From contig NZ_JACHLU010000015.1 of NCBI RefSeq assembly GCF_014204625.1, forward strand, positions 59,044-123,043: DNA of 64,000 nt, written 5' to 3'. The notes beneath the pieces are model-generated. The model worked only from the letters and a program-made list of their open reading frames with translations. It was not told the DNA's origin and did not search any database. This DNA is from Gillisella vitis (GTDB lineage: Bacteria; Pseudomonadota; Alphaproteobacteria; Rhizobiales; Rhizobiaceae). Of the stretch, positions 29,032 through 38,598 are shown one piece after another (within the stretch, counting starts at the first letter, position 1; the number at the start of each line of letters is the position of its first letter). A program made the translations under genes and the position numbers.

Positions 29032-29091
29032 AGCCAGGCACTCAAAGCTAAAATGTCGTGTACTCTGCCACCTGACTTTTTCAGCAGCCTG

Positions 29092-29260
29092 CTAAAGCCT
29101 GTCGCAGTGAATAGGATTCACTGCGACAGGCTTTAGCTCTTTCTTTTTCGCATGGACGTTATCGTTTTATTGAGGACAATAAAACGCGACATGCTTTAGC
29201 TTGTTTTCGCATCGGATTTTTCCGAAAATCGGTTCCTGCTTTTTGGCCGATGCTCTATCC
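29092..29260. repeat. compound palindromic repeat, copy 1
   Basis: It starts with a perfect 20-bp inverted repeat around a 5-nt loop (29092-29111 and 29117-29136, core GCCTGTCGCAGTGAA). A 9-bp hairpin CGTTTTATT-GAGGAC-AATAAAACG follows (about 29163-29186), then a TCGCATCGGATTTTTCCGAAAA unit related to 50158-50200. A second copy at 53983-54144 is interrupted. No coding capacity. Confidence 0.75.
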
Positions 29261-29400
29261 GTCAATATAATTGATGGACCGGCCAAAAGAACTGACCAAA
29301 GTTGGGTTCTGGTTGAAACATCGGACCTGTTGGCGTATCGATGCAGAAATGGCCGTTTGCCTGATTTTTGGGCGCGGCATTTTTCGTTCTGGAAGCAATC

Positions 29401-30795
29401 ATGGTACAGGCATCACATCTCTCACCCGGCAGAGCCGCCGGTTGGGTCAGTCATTTTCGCGCCACCCTGGCGCTGGGCATTCCTTTGGTGGGGGCGCAGC
29501 TTGCCCAGTTGGCGATCCATACGACGGATGTGGTGATTGTCGGGCGGCTGGGTGCCGAATCGCTTGCTGCTCTGGTGCTGGCTGGCCAGTTTTTCTTCAC
29601 CGTGTTCATTTTTGGCTCCGGCTTTTCCATTGCCGTGATGCCCATGGTGGCCAATGCTTACGGCAAGGGTGATGTGCGGTTGGCGCGGCGCTCGATCCGC
29701 ATGGGCCTGTGGGTATCGCTGGCCTATAGTGTGCTGATGTGGCCGCTGTTTCATTATTCGCGCGATGTGCTTCTGGCGCTTGGACAGGTGCCGCATGTGG
29801 TCGATCTTGCCTCAAGCTATATCCGCATCATGTGGCTGAGCCTGCCAGCGGCCCTGATGTTTGCCGTGATGCGCGCCCTTGTCAGCGCCATTGGGCGAGC
29901 GCAGATTGTGCTTTATATCACCATAGCCACGCTGCTGCTCAATGCGGGCCTCGCCTATTGTGTGGTGCTGGGGCATTTTGGCGTTCCGGCTTTTGGCATT
30001 CTCGGTGCGGCATGGGTGGCGGTCACGGTCAATTTTTTCGCCATGGTGGTGATGGCGGCTTATCTGCATTTCAACAGCATGACGCGCAAATATGAGCTGT
30101 TCGTGCGCTTTTGGCGGCCCGATTGGGATGCACTGCGCGATGTTATCCATCTGGGTCTGCCGATTGGGGTGACGGTGCTGGCAGAAGCTGGCCTGTTTAC
30201 CGCGGCTTCCCTGCTGATGGGCCGTATTGGCACGATTGAACTGGCAGCTCACGGCATTGCCTTGCAGCTTGCCTCCATTGCTTTCATGATTCCGCTTGGG
30301 CTTGCGCAGGCCGCTACCGTGCGGGTGGGCGTGGCCCATGGGCGCGGCGAGTTTGCTGATGTGGTGCGGGCCTCCGTTGCTGTGGTTTGCATTGCGGCCT
30401 CTATTTCTGTTTGCGGGGGGCTGCTGTTCTTTTTCTTTTCCAACGAATTGAGTGGCCTGTTTCTGGACCGGGCCCGTGGCGATGCAGCCGCCGTGCTGGA
30501 TTATGCCGCGCCGCTGGTGGTGATTGCCGGTATTTTCCAATTGGTGGACGGGATGCAGGCGATTGCCGCTGGCTTGCTGCGCGGGTTGAAAGATGCCCGC
30601 GTGCCAATGATCCTTGCGCTGATTTCCTATTGGCCTATTGGCTTTGTGCTCGCCTGGGTGATGGCGTTTCCGCTTGGCCTCGGCGGTATCGGCGTCTGGC
30701 TTGGCTTTTTGATCGGGCTGACCAGCGCATCTCTCATGCTCGGGTTCAGGTTCTTTTTGCGGCTTCGCCATGAGATGCGGGCTGCGAGCCTGTAG
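29401..30795 (+). CDS. MATE-family multidrug/Na+ efflux pump (NorM-like)
   Basis: 464-residue inner-membrane transporter with twelve predicted helices in two MatE repeats (residues about 24-185 and 250-410). Typical strings are LGIPLVGAQLAQLAIHTTDV, VGRLGAESLAALVLAGQFFF and the second-half GLPIGVTVLAEAGLFTAASL. It should exchange Na+ or H+ for cationic drugs. ATG 29401 has GGAAG upstream; the extension to 29368 has no ribosome site. Length normal. Confidence 0.92.
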   Translation: MVQASHLSPGRAAGWVSHFRATLALGIPLVGAQLAQLAIHTTDVVIVGRLGAESLAALVLAGQFFFTVFIFGSGFSIAVMPMVANAYGKGDVRLARRSIRMGLWVSLAYSVLMWPLFHYSRDVLLALGQVPHVVDLASSYIRIMWLSLPAALMFAVMRALVSAIGRAQIVLYITIATLLLNAGLAYCVVLGHFGVPAFGILGAAWVAVTVNFFAMVVMAAYLHFNSMTRKYELFVRFWRPDWDALRDVIHLGLPIGVTVLAEAGLFTAASLLMGRIGTIELAAHGIALQLASIAFMIPLGLAQAATVRVGVAHGRGEFADVVRASVAVVCIAASISVCGGLLFFFFSNELSGLFLDRARGDAAAVLDYAAPLVVIAGIFQLVDGMQAIAAGLLRGLKDARVPMILALISYWPIGFVLAWVMAFPLGLGGIGVWLGFLIGLTSASLMLGFRFFLRLRHEMRAASL

Positions 30796-30820
30796 GGTCC
30801 AAGAGCCTGTGATGAATCAA

Positions 30821-30857
30821 ATAAGCCGACCAAGTGATTGGTCGGCTTATGTTTTTT
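30821..30857. terminator. intrinsic terminator between MATE and carA genes
   Basis: Perfect stem ATAAGCCGACCAA-N4-TTGGTCGGCTTAT followed by GTTTTTT on the plus strand. It ends the MATE transcript and probably also the convergent carA transcript. Confidence 0.85.
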
Positions 30858-30876
30858 GCGATCTTTTGTCGGCGTA

Positions 30877-32097
30877 TCAACGTTCAGCCAAAGCTGGCTC
30901 ACCCTTGGTTTCGCGCACCATATTGATGAAGCGGCGGAACAGGTAGTGGCTGTCTTGCGGGCCGGGTGAGGCTTCGGGATGATGCTGAACCGAGAACACA
31001 TTCTTGCCGGTCAGACGCAGGCCGCAATTGGTGTTGTCGAACAGCGAAATGTGAGTCTCTTCAACGCCTTCTGGCAGAGACTTGGAATCCACTGCGAAGC
31101 CGTGGTTCATCGACACGATCTCGACCTTGCCCGTGGTGAAATCTTTCACCGGATGGTTCGCGCCGTGATGGCCCTGATGCATCTTCTCGGTCTTGGCACC
31201 CAGCGCAAGGCCCAGCATCTGGTGGCCAAGGCAGATACCAAACATTGGAATATCGGTCTTGATCAGCTCTTGGATGACCGGCACGGCATATTCGCCGGTG
31301 GCTGCCGGATCACCGGGGCCGTTTGAGAGGAAAATGCCATCGGGCTTCAGCGCAATAATGTCAGCCGCACTGGTGTTTGCAGGCACCACCGTGACCTTGC
31401 AGTTCAGGCCGGTGAACAGGCGCAGAATGTTGCGCTTGACGCCAAAATCCATGCAGACAACGTGATAAGCCACATCGGCGTCAGCCAGTTCGCTTACGCC
31501 TTCGTTCCACACCCATGGCTTTTCATTCCAGACCGACGACTGGCCGGACGATGCGACCTTGGCCAGATCAAGCCCTTCCAACCCGCTCCAGGCTTTGGCC
31601 TTGGCTTTCAGGTCTTCAATGTCAAATGTGCCATTGGGATCATGGGCAATCACGGCGTTTGGCGCACCGTTTTCGCGGATCCATGCGGTCAGCGCACGGG
31701 TGTCAACGCCCGACAGCCCAATGATGCCACGGGCCTTCAGCCATGCATCGAGATGCTTTGAGGCGCGGTAGTTGGATGGATCGGTGATGTCGGCCTTGAA
31801 AATCGTGCCAACTGCGCCGTGACGAGCGGCAGGTGTCAGGTCTTCAATGTCTTCTTCATTGGTGCCGACATTGCCGATATGGGGGAAGGTGAAGGTGACG
31901 ATCTGGCCGAGATAGGATGGATCGGTGAGGATTTCTTCATAGCCGGTCAGCGCGGTGTTGAACACGACTTCGGCCTGAACGGCCCCGGTTGCGCCAACGC
32001 CCTGACCTTCAATAACCGTTCCATCGGCCAGAACGAGAAGGGCGGTGGGCTTGGCTGTTGTCCATGGTGCGGTGGACAATGAGGATGTAGCGGTCAT
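30877..32097 (-). CDS. carA: carbamoyl-phosphate synthase small subunit (glutaminase)
   Basis: 406-residue class I glutamine amidotransferase that supplies ammonia to CarB. N-terminal CPSase domain (ALLVLADGTVIEGQGVG, then VFNTALTGYEEILTDPSY). The glutaminase shows the oxyanion strand GIFLSNGPGDPAAT, the catalytic Cys in MFGICLGHQMLGLALG and the catalytic His-x-Glu in SVQHHPEASPGP. The start at 32097 has AAAGGAAC; the longer frame is not needed. It lies on the same strand as carB but 3.9 kb upstream of it. Confidence 0.97.
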   Translation of the reverse strand: MTATSSLSTAPWTTAKPTALLVLADGTVIEGQGVGATGAVQAEVVFNTALTGYEEILTDPSYLGQIVTFTFPHIGNVGTNEEDIEDLTPAARHGAVGTIFKADITDPSNYRASKHLDAWLKARGIIGLSGVDTRALTAWIRENGAPNAVIAHDPNGTFDIEDLKAKAKAWSGLEGLDLAKVASSGQSSVWNEKPWVWNEGVSELADADVAYHVVCMDFGVKRNILRLFTGLNCKVTVVPANTSAADIIALKPDGIFLSNGPGDPAATGEYAVPVIQELIKTDIPMFGICLGHQMLGLALGAKTEKMHQGHHGANHPVKDFTTGKVEIVSMNHGFAVDSKSLPEGVEETHISLFDNTNCGLRLTGKNVFSVQHHPEASPGPQDSHYLFRRFINMVRETKGEPALAER

Positions 32098-32403
32098 ATC
32101 CGTTCCTTTTCCAGCCGTTTGCGCAGGCTTAATCAAAACCGGCGGCGCGTGGCCTTAATATGTGTGCCAAGTGTCCTTACGCAGCAAATGGATGCGCGTG
32201 CGGGAACCTGATGTCGATGTCTGTGCAGGCGATGGTTCATAGACGACAAGCATGGGGCAGGTCAATTGTTGCTGTGCTGAAAGCGTGGATTTCCCTCATG
32301 TCTTGAAACATGGCTGCATTGCGCCGGGCGACGGGGAAGGGTATCACCTCCCTCAAGTCGTGTATATTTGGCGCTCTGCGTCCGCCCAAAAAGGAGAAAA
32401 GAC
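32098..32403. other. divergent promoter region of carA and the YqeY gene
   Basis: About 305 nt without a gene. It holds the promoter of carA on - and that of the YqeY-like gene on +. No riboswitch or operator could be named. Confidence 0.4.
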
Positions 32404-32859
32404 ATGCTACGTGAGGATCTGACCGCCGCTCTCAAAGACGCCATGAAGGCCAAGGACACCCGCAAACTCTCCACCATTCGCCTCGTGCAGGCGGGCATCA
32501 AGGACCGCGACATTGCCAATCGCGGCGAAGGCAAGGCTGAGTTGAGTGATGAAGATATTCTCCAGCTGATGGCCAAACTGGTCAAGCAGCGCGAAGAATC
32601 AGCCAAGATTTATGAAGACAACGCCCGCCCCGAACTGGCGGCTCAAGAACGCGAAGAAGTTGCCATCATCAAGACCTTTATGCCCGAGCAGATGAGCGAT
32701 GAGAAGGTGCGCGAAGTGATTGCAGCGGTGATCACCGAGATCAACGCCGAAGGCATGCGCGACATGGGCAAAGTGGTGGCTGCCTTGAAAGAGCGCTATG
32801 CTGGCCAGATGGATTTTGCCAAGGCATCTGGCGTGGTGAAGGCGCTTTTGGCAAAGTAA
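32404..32859 (+). CDS. GatB/YqeY domain-containing protein
   Basis: 151-residue helical protein of the YqeY family, homologous to the C-terminal tRNA-binding tail domain of GatB. Typical stretches: ALKDAMKAKDTRKLSTIRLV, ISLKDEDIL-like AELSDEDILQLMAKLVKQRE, and the closing MGKVVAALKERYAGQMDFAKAS. Its role is unknown, though it is often linked to tRNA or primase/sigma gene clusters, and here it lies upstream of dnaG and rpoD. AAGGAG precedes the ATG. Confidence 0.88.
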   Translation: MLREDLTAALKDAMKAKDTRKLSTIRLVQAGIKDRDIANRGEGKAELSDEDILQLMAKLVKQREESAKIYEDNARPELAAQEREEVAIIKTFMPEQMSDEKVREVIAAVITEINAEGMRDMGKVVAALKERYAGQMDFAKASGVVKALLAK

Positions 32860-32879
32860 GTCGATATTGAGCTCTGCAG

Positions 32880-32907
32880 CGCCGCTCAAGGGCGGCGTTA
32901 GCTTTTA
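32880..32907 (+). terminator. probable terminator of the YqeY gene
   Basis: Hairpin CGCCGC-TCAAGG-GCGGCG (32880-32897), followed by a T-rich stretch. It slightly overlaps the 3' end of the convergent brnA gene. Confidence 0.5.
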
Positions 32908-33236
32908 TCCTTGCCCGCCGTTTGCTCGCGCACAAAATGGCGCAAAACAGCGTTAATCCGGGTCTGATAGCCTTTGCCGGTCGACTGGAAATAGTCGATA
33001 ATATCGTCATCCAGCCGAATAGAGATGGCTTTTTTCCTGTGCGGAATGACCAGTTCGGCCTTGGACCAATCCACATCGATAAAATCGCACCAGTCGGGAT
33101 CGTCGCGCATGTCGCGCTCGATCTCTTCATCGGTTTTGGCGTTGACGCGCGCCCAATCGGTGAGGCTTTTTTCACCGTTTGCTCGTTTCTTGCGAATTTC
33201 GTCAAGTGTAATGCGCGTAATATTTTCTCCGCTCAT
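32898..33236 (-). CDS. brnA: BrnA-type antitoxin
   Basis: 112-residue ribbon-helix-helix antitoxin that neutralises BrnT and represses its own promoter. N-terminal acidic toxin-binding part (DEEIERDMRDDPDWCDFIDV); C-terminal RHH in RKKAISIRLDDDIIDYFQST and YQTRINAVLRHFV. Its start lies inside brnT (35-nt overlap), as in Brucella brnTA, so the two are co-translated. It sits between the YqeY gene and dnaG. Confidence 0.9.
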   Translation of the reverse strand: MSGENITRITLDEIRKKRANGEKSLTDWARVNAKTDEEIERDMRDDPDWCDFIDVDWSKAELVIPHRKKAISIRLDDDIIDYFQSTGKGYQTRINAVLRHFVREQTAGKDKS

Positions 33237-33486
33237 CTTCTCTCGCAGCGCGCGCGGATATGATCCGGCAGACGCTTCCTCTCATTGTGTAAACCACCGC
33301 GATCAATTTTCCACTGTCTGGGCAAATTGCTACCGTTCTTTGCTCCCCACCTCTGTCGGAAGGGTACTCAAGTCTTGGTTCATTCAAAGCAAGAATGGCA
33401 TCCTCGAAATCGATGCCGTGCTTTTTAAGGTTGATATAACGCTTGGTTTCATCCCATTCAAAGCTTGTAAGAGGCTCTGTAATCAT
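33202..33486 (-). CDS. brnT: BrnT-type toxin (ribonuclease)
   Basis: 94-residue RelE-fold ribonuclease toxin. Family marks: FEWDETKRYINLKKHGIDFEDA at the N-terminus, the R-x-x-x-GG stretch YPSDRGGEQRTVAI and the catalytic C-terminal SARAAREDERRKYYAHYT. It stops translation by RNA cleavage when free of BrnA. It is the first gene of the pair, behind a palindromic operator. Both partners look intact. Confidence 0.9.
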   Translation of the reverse strand: MITEPLTSFEWDETKRYINLKKHGIDFEDAILALNEPRLEYPSDRGGEQRTVAICPDSGKLIAVVYTMRGSVCRIISARAAREDERRKYYAHYT

Positions 33487-33541
33487 CGGTCATCCTGTTT
33501 GGACAGATTTTCACACAAAGCACTCATGCGCTATATGATTT

Positions 33542-33553
33542 CTGTATATACAG
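33542..33553. promoter_or_regulatory. palindromic operator of brnTA
   Basis: Perfect 12-nt palindrome CTGTATATACAG about 56 nt upstream of brnT, in an AT-rich promoter region. It is the likely site where the BrnA-BrnT complex represses transcription. Also near the dnaG promoter on the other strand. Confidence 0.5.
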
Positions 33554-33660
33554 TTTGTATGTTTATGTCAAGCGCTGTGAATAACGGGCACATCTTCACA
33601 AGCCCATAGCGCTCAACACGCCCAGCGCCTATATAGGCAGATCATCCTCAAGGTTGCCCC

Positions 33661-35661
33661 ATGCGCTTTTCGAACGATTTTCTTGATGAAATCCGTGACC
33701 GCGTGCCGATTTCGGCCGTGATTGGCTCACGTGTGCCTTGGGATCGCAAGAAAACCAATGTGTCGCGTGGGGATTATTGGGCCTGCTGCCCGTTTCATGG
33801 TGAAAAAAGCCCAAGCTTTCACTGTGAAGACCGCAAAGGTCGCTATCACTGCTTTGGCTGTGGTGTGTCTGGCGATCATTTTCGCTTCCTCACCGATCTG
33901 GAAGGTTTGAGCTTTCCCGAAGCCGTGGAGCGCATTGCCGATATGGCGGGCGTGCCGATGCCCAAAGCCGATCCGCGTGCCGAGGAGCGCGAACGCGAGC
34001 GCACCAGCCTGCATGATGTGATGGAGCTGGCTACGCAATATTTTCAGGATCAATTGCAATCGGCCAATGGCGCGAAAGCCCGCGCTTATCTGCGTGAGCG
34101 TGGCCTGTCTGGCCGCACGATTGAAACATTCCGTCTGGGCTTTGCCACCGAAAGCCGCAATGGGCTGAAAGAACACCTCGCCGCCAAAGGCGTGCCGAAA
34201 GAGCAGATTGAGGCCTGCGGGCTGGTGGTGCATGGGCCGGATATTCCGGTGTCCTACGACCGATTCCGCGACCGCATCATGTTTCCTATTCTGTCCTCGC
34301 GGGACAAGGTGATTGCTTTTGGCGGTCGCGCCATGGCACCCGATGCGCCTGCGAAATATCTCAATTCCAACGAGACGGAACTTTTCCACAAAGGCAGCGT
34401 GCTCTATAATTTTTCCCGCGCCCGGCGCTCCCTGCAAGGGGCGGATGGCACTGGCACGATCATTGCCGTGGAAGGCTATATGGATGTGATTGCGCTTTAT
34501 CAGGCTGGCGTGGAAAATGCGGTGGCTCCGCTGGGCACCGCACTCACAGAAAATCAGCTCGAACTGATGTGGAAAATGACGCCGCAGCCGGTGCTGTGCT
34601 TTGATGGCGATGGAGCAGGCCAGCGGGCAGCCTTTCGGGCTGTGGATCTGGCCCTGCCGCATCTGAAGCCCGGCAAGAGCGTGCGCTTTGCCATGCTGCC
34701 CGATGGCAAAGACCCGGACGATCTGGTCAAGCATGAGGGTCGTGCACCGTTTGACCGCGTGCTGGCTGAGGCCCGCTCGCTGGATGACATGGTCTGGACC
34801 AAAGAGGTGGGCCAAGGCCGGTTTGAAACACCGGAGCAGCGGGCCGAGCTGGAGGCGCGGCTGAAGCAGGTTGTCACCGTGATTGCTGATGAAAATGTGC
34901 GCCGTCATTATCAGCAAAATGTGCGTGATCGGCTCTATGCGTTCTTTCAGGGGCAGGGCGGAGCGCGGGGCGGGCGTGGCAATTTCGAGCGCGGTCCGGC
35001 GGCAGGGCGTGGTGCGCCACGCGGTGCGCAAGGTGCTGGCCGGGGGGCGGGTCCACGCGGACCGATGCTGTCATCAGACAGGCTGACACGCTCTGGCATT
35101 GTCAGCCGCAGCCATGATCAGCCGACGTTGCGAGAGAGCGTGCTGGCGCTGACTATTGTTAATCATCCGCAGCTTTTGCAGGAAGATTACGATGAAATCT
35201 CTGTAATTGATTTTGACAGCCGCGATTTGCAAAGGCTGTGGCCTGCTGTGCTCACGGCTGTTGCCGATACCGGGGCATGGCTGAGCCGCGAGGCGCTGTT
35301 TGAGCGGCTGACGGTCGAAGGTTTTGAAGCGCTTTTGAAGGCGCTGGATCAACAGATCCGCAATGCCCGCCTGTGGACAGCCACCACAGTGGCCGCGCTT
35401 GAGGATGCGCGCGAGTGCTATATTCAGGCTTTGTCATTGTATAAGCGCTCCAAGGCGCTGAAGCGCCAGCGGGTTGAGCTGGAGCGTGAGATTGCCGAAG
35501 CAACGGAGGCGGAAGATGGCGAGCGCATTGGCGGCTTGATGGCGGCGTTGCAGGAAGTGCAGCTGGAAATCGTACGGATGGAAAATCAGGAAGCGATTAT
35601 TGATGGTTTTGGCGTGATGTCTGGCCGGGTCAAGGGGCCGGCCTATGGTAACAATTCATGA
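33661..35661 (+). CDS. dnaG: DNA primase
   Basis: 666-residue primase that makes RNA primers at the fork. N-terminal CHC2 zinc finger with ligands C43, H46, C64 and C67 (YWACCPFHGEKSPSF and GRYHCFGCGVSGDHF). RNA polymerase / TOPRIM core with EGYMDVIALYQAG and CFDGDGAGQRAAFRAVD. A Gly/Arg-rich linker (about residues 438-475), typical of rhizobial DnaG, leads to the helicase-binding C-terminal domain. The order YqeY-(brnTA)-dnaG-rpoD is the alphaproteobacterial macromolecular-synthesis layout with TA genes inserted. Confidence 0.97.
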   Translation: MRFSNDFLDEIRDRVPISAVIGSRVPWDRKKTNVSRGDYWACCPFHGEKSPSFHCEDRKGRYHCFGCGVSGDHFRFLTDLEGLSFPEAVERIADMAGVPMPKADPRAEERERERTSLHDVMELATQYFQDQLQSANGAKARAYLRERGLSGRTIETFRLGFATESRNGLKEHLAAKGVPKEQIEACGLVVHGPDIPVSYDRFRDRIMFPILSSRDKVIAFGGRAMAPDAPAKYLNSNETELFHKGSVLYNFSRARRSLQGADGTGTIIAVEGYMDVIALYQAGVENAVAPLGTALTENQLELMWKMTPQPVLCFDGDGAGQRAAFRAVDLALPHLKPGKSVRFAMLPDGKDPDDLVKHEGRAPFDRVLAEARSLDDMVWTKEVGQGRFETPEQRAELEARLKQVVTVIADENVRRHYQQNVRDRLYAFFQGQGGARGGRGNFERGPAAGRGAPRGAQGAGRGAGPRGPMLSSDRLTRSGIVSRSHDQPTLRESVLALTIVNHPQLLQEDYDEISVIDFDSRDLQRLWPAVLTAVADTGAWLSREALFERLTVEGFEALLKALDQQIRNARLWTATTVAALEDARECYIQALSLYKRSKALKRQRVELEREIAEATEAEDGERIGGLMAALQEVQLEIVRMENQEAIIDGFGVMSGRVKGPAYGNNS

Positions 35662-36198
35662 CGATGATGAGCTTTGTTATGATCAATATCGTTTCGCCTC
35701 TTGCAACGGCTAAAAGATTGCCTAACTTTCAGCAGAAGGAATATGGCGCTTAAAACGATGTTGAAATCGTTTTTTTGCGATTTAACAGGGTGGTGAACGT
35801 TAAAGGACTTGACGTGGCGCTAAATTGTGGGAATCACCACGGAAAGAAAAAAGGTGACGCAAGTTGCGCTGGATTTGAGTCTGGCGGGCTTCGTTGCCTG
35901 TTTGTGTAATCGGATCGCAGTTGGCGCTCGCCAGTGTGGTTAATCGGGAATTAAGGATCACTTCGTAAAGCAATTTCAGGAAAAGTGTAAAGCGGTTTTC
36001 CGTCCGAAATTGCGAAAGGCAACAGAGCAATTTCAGGAAAAGTGTAAAGCGGTTTTCCGTTCGAAATTGTGAAGCGCCGTTTTTCTAAAGTTTAAGAAAA
36101 ACGCGATAGGTCATTAGCAGTGATTTGCAGCGGCAAAGCGGGCGTTTCATCCGGTTTTGCTGCGGAAAATTGAAGCGCCAGGGAAAGTGACGAGATAC
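35662..36198. repeat. dnaG-rpoD gap with tandem palindromic units
   Basis: Two copies with a 57-bp period (35970-36015 and 36027-36071) of a unit of type GCAATTTC-GGAAAA-N-TTTTCC-GAAATTGC; each can fold into a hairpin. A relative lies at 20171-20210. The rest of the 537-nt gap should hold rpoD promoters; a CTTGAC word at 35808-35813 is a candidate -35. No gene is seen. Confidence 0.6.
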
Positions 36199-38244
36199 AT
36201 GGCAACTAAGGTCAAGGAAAACGAAGAAGCCGAGAACGAGCGCGATGGCGCAACCGACGGTCCGCTTCTCGATCTTTCGGACGACGCTGTCAAAAAGATG
36301 ATCAAGGCCGCGAAAAAACGCGGCTATGTCACCATGGACGAGTTGAACTCGGTGCTGCCCTCTGAGGAAGTAACCTCGGAGCAGATCGAAGATACAATGG
36401 CCATGCTCTCTGATATGGGCATCAACGTCGTCGAAGATGAAGACGTGGAAGACCCGGCAGCCGAAGAGAGCGACGGCGAGGAAGAGGCCGAGAGCGAAGG
36501 CGGCGAGCTGGCCACCACCAGCGGCAATGCTGTGGCCACCACCAAGAAGAAAGAGCCAACGGACCGCACGGACGATCCGGTGCGCATGTATTTGCGCGAA
36601 ATGGGCTCGGTGGAGCTGCTGTCGCGCGAAGGCGAAATCGCCATTGCCAAGCGCATCGAGGCTGGCCGCGAAACGATGATTTCGGGCCTGTGCGAAAGCC
36701 CGCTGACCTTTCAGGCCCTGATTATCTGGCGCGATGAGCTGAACGAAGGCACAACGCTGCTGCGCGAAATCATTGACCTTGAGACCACCTATTCCGGTCC
36801 TGAGGCCAAGGCGGCTCCGCAATTCCAGAGCCCGGAAAAGATTGAAGCAGACCGCAAGGCTGCCGAAGAAAAAGAAAAAACCCGCCGTCCACGCGGTGGC
36901 GACGACGACATCACCAATGTCGGCGGCGACATGCCGATGCCGGAAGAAGAGGAAGAGGACGAAGACGAGTCCAACCTCTCGCTGGCTGCCATGGAAGCCG
37001 AGCTGCGCCCGCAGGTGATGGAAACACTCGACCTGATTGCTGATACCTATAAGAAACTGCGCAAATTGCAGGATCAGCAGGTTGAAGCGCGTCTGGCCTG
37101 TACGGGCACTCTGTCCACCGGGCAGGAGCGTCGCTACAAGGAGCTGAAAGATCAGCTGATCACGGCAGTGAAATCGCTGTCGCTGAACCAGAACCGTATC
37201 GACAGCCTTGTTGAGCAGCTTTACGACATTTCCAAGCGTCTGATGCAGAACGAAGGCCGCCTGCTGCGCCTTGCTGAAAGCTATGGCGTCAAGCGCGATA
37301 GCTTCCTTGAGCAATATCAGGGTGCGGAGCTTGATCCGAACTGGATGAAGTCGATTGCCAATCTTTCCGCCCGTGGCTGGAAGGATTTTGCCCGCGAAGA
37401 AAACAATACGATTCGGGAAATCCGTCAGGAAATCCAGAATCTGGCCACGGAAACCGGCATTTCGGTTGCTGAATTCCGCCGTATCGTTTCCATGGTGCAG
37501 AAGGGCGAACGCGAAGCCCGCATCGCCAAGAAGGAAATGGTGGAAGCCAACCTGCGTCTGGTTATTTCGATTGCCAAGAAATATACCAACCGTGGTTTGC
37601 AGTTCCTTGACCTTATTCAGGAAGGCAACATCGGCCTGATGAAGGCGGTGGACAAGTTCGAATATCGGCGCGGCTACAAATTCTCCACCTATGCTACGTG
37701 GTGGATCAGACAGGCCATTACCCGCTCGATTGCCGATCAGGCGCGCACCATCCGTATTCCGGTGCATATGATTGAAACGATCAACAAGATCGTTCGCACA
37801 TCGCGCCAGATGCTGCACGAAATCGGCCGCGAACCAACACCGGAAGAACTGGCCGAAAAACTGGCCATGCCTTTGGAAAAGGTGCGCAAGGTTCTGAAAA
37901 TTGCCAAGGAGCCAATCTCGCTCGAAACCCCTGTGGGCGACGAGGAAGATTCACACCTCGGCGATTTCATCGAGGACAAGAACGCGCTTCTGCCGATCGA
38001 TGCGGCGATTCAGGCCAACTTGCGCGAAACCACCACCCGCGTGCTGGCATCCTTGACGCCACGCGAAGAGCGCGTGCTGCGTATGCGTTTTGGCATCGGC
38101 ATGAACACCGACCACACGCTGGAAGAAGTCGGCCAGCAGTTTTCGGTGACGCGCGAACGTATCCGCCAGATCGAAGCCAAGGCGCTTCGCAAGCTAAAGC
38201 ACCCAAGCCGCTCGCGCAAACTGCGCAGCTTCCTGGATAGCTAA
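36199..38244 (+). CDS. rpoD: primary sigma factor sigma-70
   Basis: 681-residue housekeeping sigma factor. Region 1.1 (residues about 15-80) precedes an acidic insert; the non-conserved region has another acidic run (EEEEDEDES, around residue 255). Region 2: [60 protein letters not shown]. Region 3: [20 protein letters not shown]. Region 4 [23 protein letters not shown], ending RKLRSFLDS. Start [10 protein letters not shown] at 36199 is the standard rhizobial one; the frame stays open upstream. Confidence 0.98.
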   Translation: MATKVKENEEAENERDGATDGPLLDLSDDAVKKMIKAAKKRGYVTMDELNSVLPSEEVTSEQIEDTMAMLSDMGINVVEDEDVEDPAAEESDGEEEAESEGGELATTSGNAVATTKKKEPTDRTDDPVRMYLREMGSVELLSREGEIAIAKRIEAGRETMISGLCESPLTFQALIIWRDELNEGTTLLREIIDLETTYSGPEAKAAPQFQSPEKIEADRKAAEEKEKTRRPRGGDDDITNVGGDMPMPEEEEEDEDESNLSLAAMEAELRPQVMETLDLIADTYKKLRKLQDQQVEARLACTGTLSTGQERRYKELKDQLITAVKSLSLNQNRIDSLVEQLYDISKRLMQNEGRLLRLAESYGVKRDSFLEQYQGAELDPNWMKSIANLSARGWKDFAREENNTIREIRQEIQNLATETGISVAEFRRIVSMVQKGEREARIAKKEMVEANLRLVISIAKKYTNRGLQFLDLIQEGNIGLMKAVDKFEYRRGYKFSTYATWWIRQAITRSIADQARTIRIPVHMIETINKIVRTSRQMLHEIGREPTPEELAEKLAMPLEKVRKVLKIAKEPISLETPVGDEEDSHLGDFIEDKNALLPIDAAIQANLRETTTRVLASLTPREERVLRMRFGIGMNTDHTLEEVGQQFSVTRERIRQIEAKALRKLKHPSRSRKLRSFLDS

Positions 38245-38267
38245 GATTTGGTGATGGGAGATTTGAA

Positions 38268-38293
38268 AACCCGGTGGAAACGCCGGGTTTTTT
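38268..38293 (+). terminator. intrinsic terminator of rpoD
   Basis: Stem AACCCGG(C)-GGAAA-(G)CCGGGTT followed by T6, 22 nt behind the rpoD stop. Confidence 0.85.
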
Positions 38294-38322
38294 GTTGGCA
38301 AAATCCTCTCCAGCTTCATCGA

Positions 38323-38598
38323 TCACATCAGGATGGCATTATCCTTTGGGCTGTCGCTGGTGGTGGCAGCATAGGCCCCGGATGCGGCGGTGGGCGAGGT
38401 GGGGGTGGTGCTTGCCGTATCACGGACCGATAGGGCGGCAATGGCAGGCGGAACGCTGGCAGCAGATGATGTGACCACCGTGGGCTTTGCCGTTGACGGC
38501 AGAGGGCCTGCGGTGATCAGGTAATCTGTCTTTTTGGGTGCGGGGGGCAGGGTGAATGCTGCGGCAGATGCAGATGTTGTTGAACTGACAGATGTCAT
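38323..38598 (-). CDS. low-complexity Ala/Ser/Thr-rich hypothetical protein
   Basis: 91-residue protein rich in Ala, Ser, Thr and Pro, without a signal peptide or recognisable domain; probably disordered. It reads convergently towards rpoD. AGGAGACC lies 4-5 nt before the ATG, a good ribosome site, which is the main reason to accept it. No family known. Confidence 0.5.
   Translation of the reverse strand: MTSVSSTTSASAAAFTLPPAPKKTDYLITAGPLPSTAKPTVVTSSAASVPPAIAALSVRDTASTTPTSPTAASGAYAATTSDSPKDNAILM

Noticed and set aside
36085..37818. 577-codon ORF opposite rpoD
   Set aside because: Antisense shadow of the sigma factor gene.
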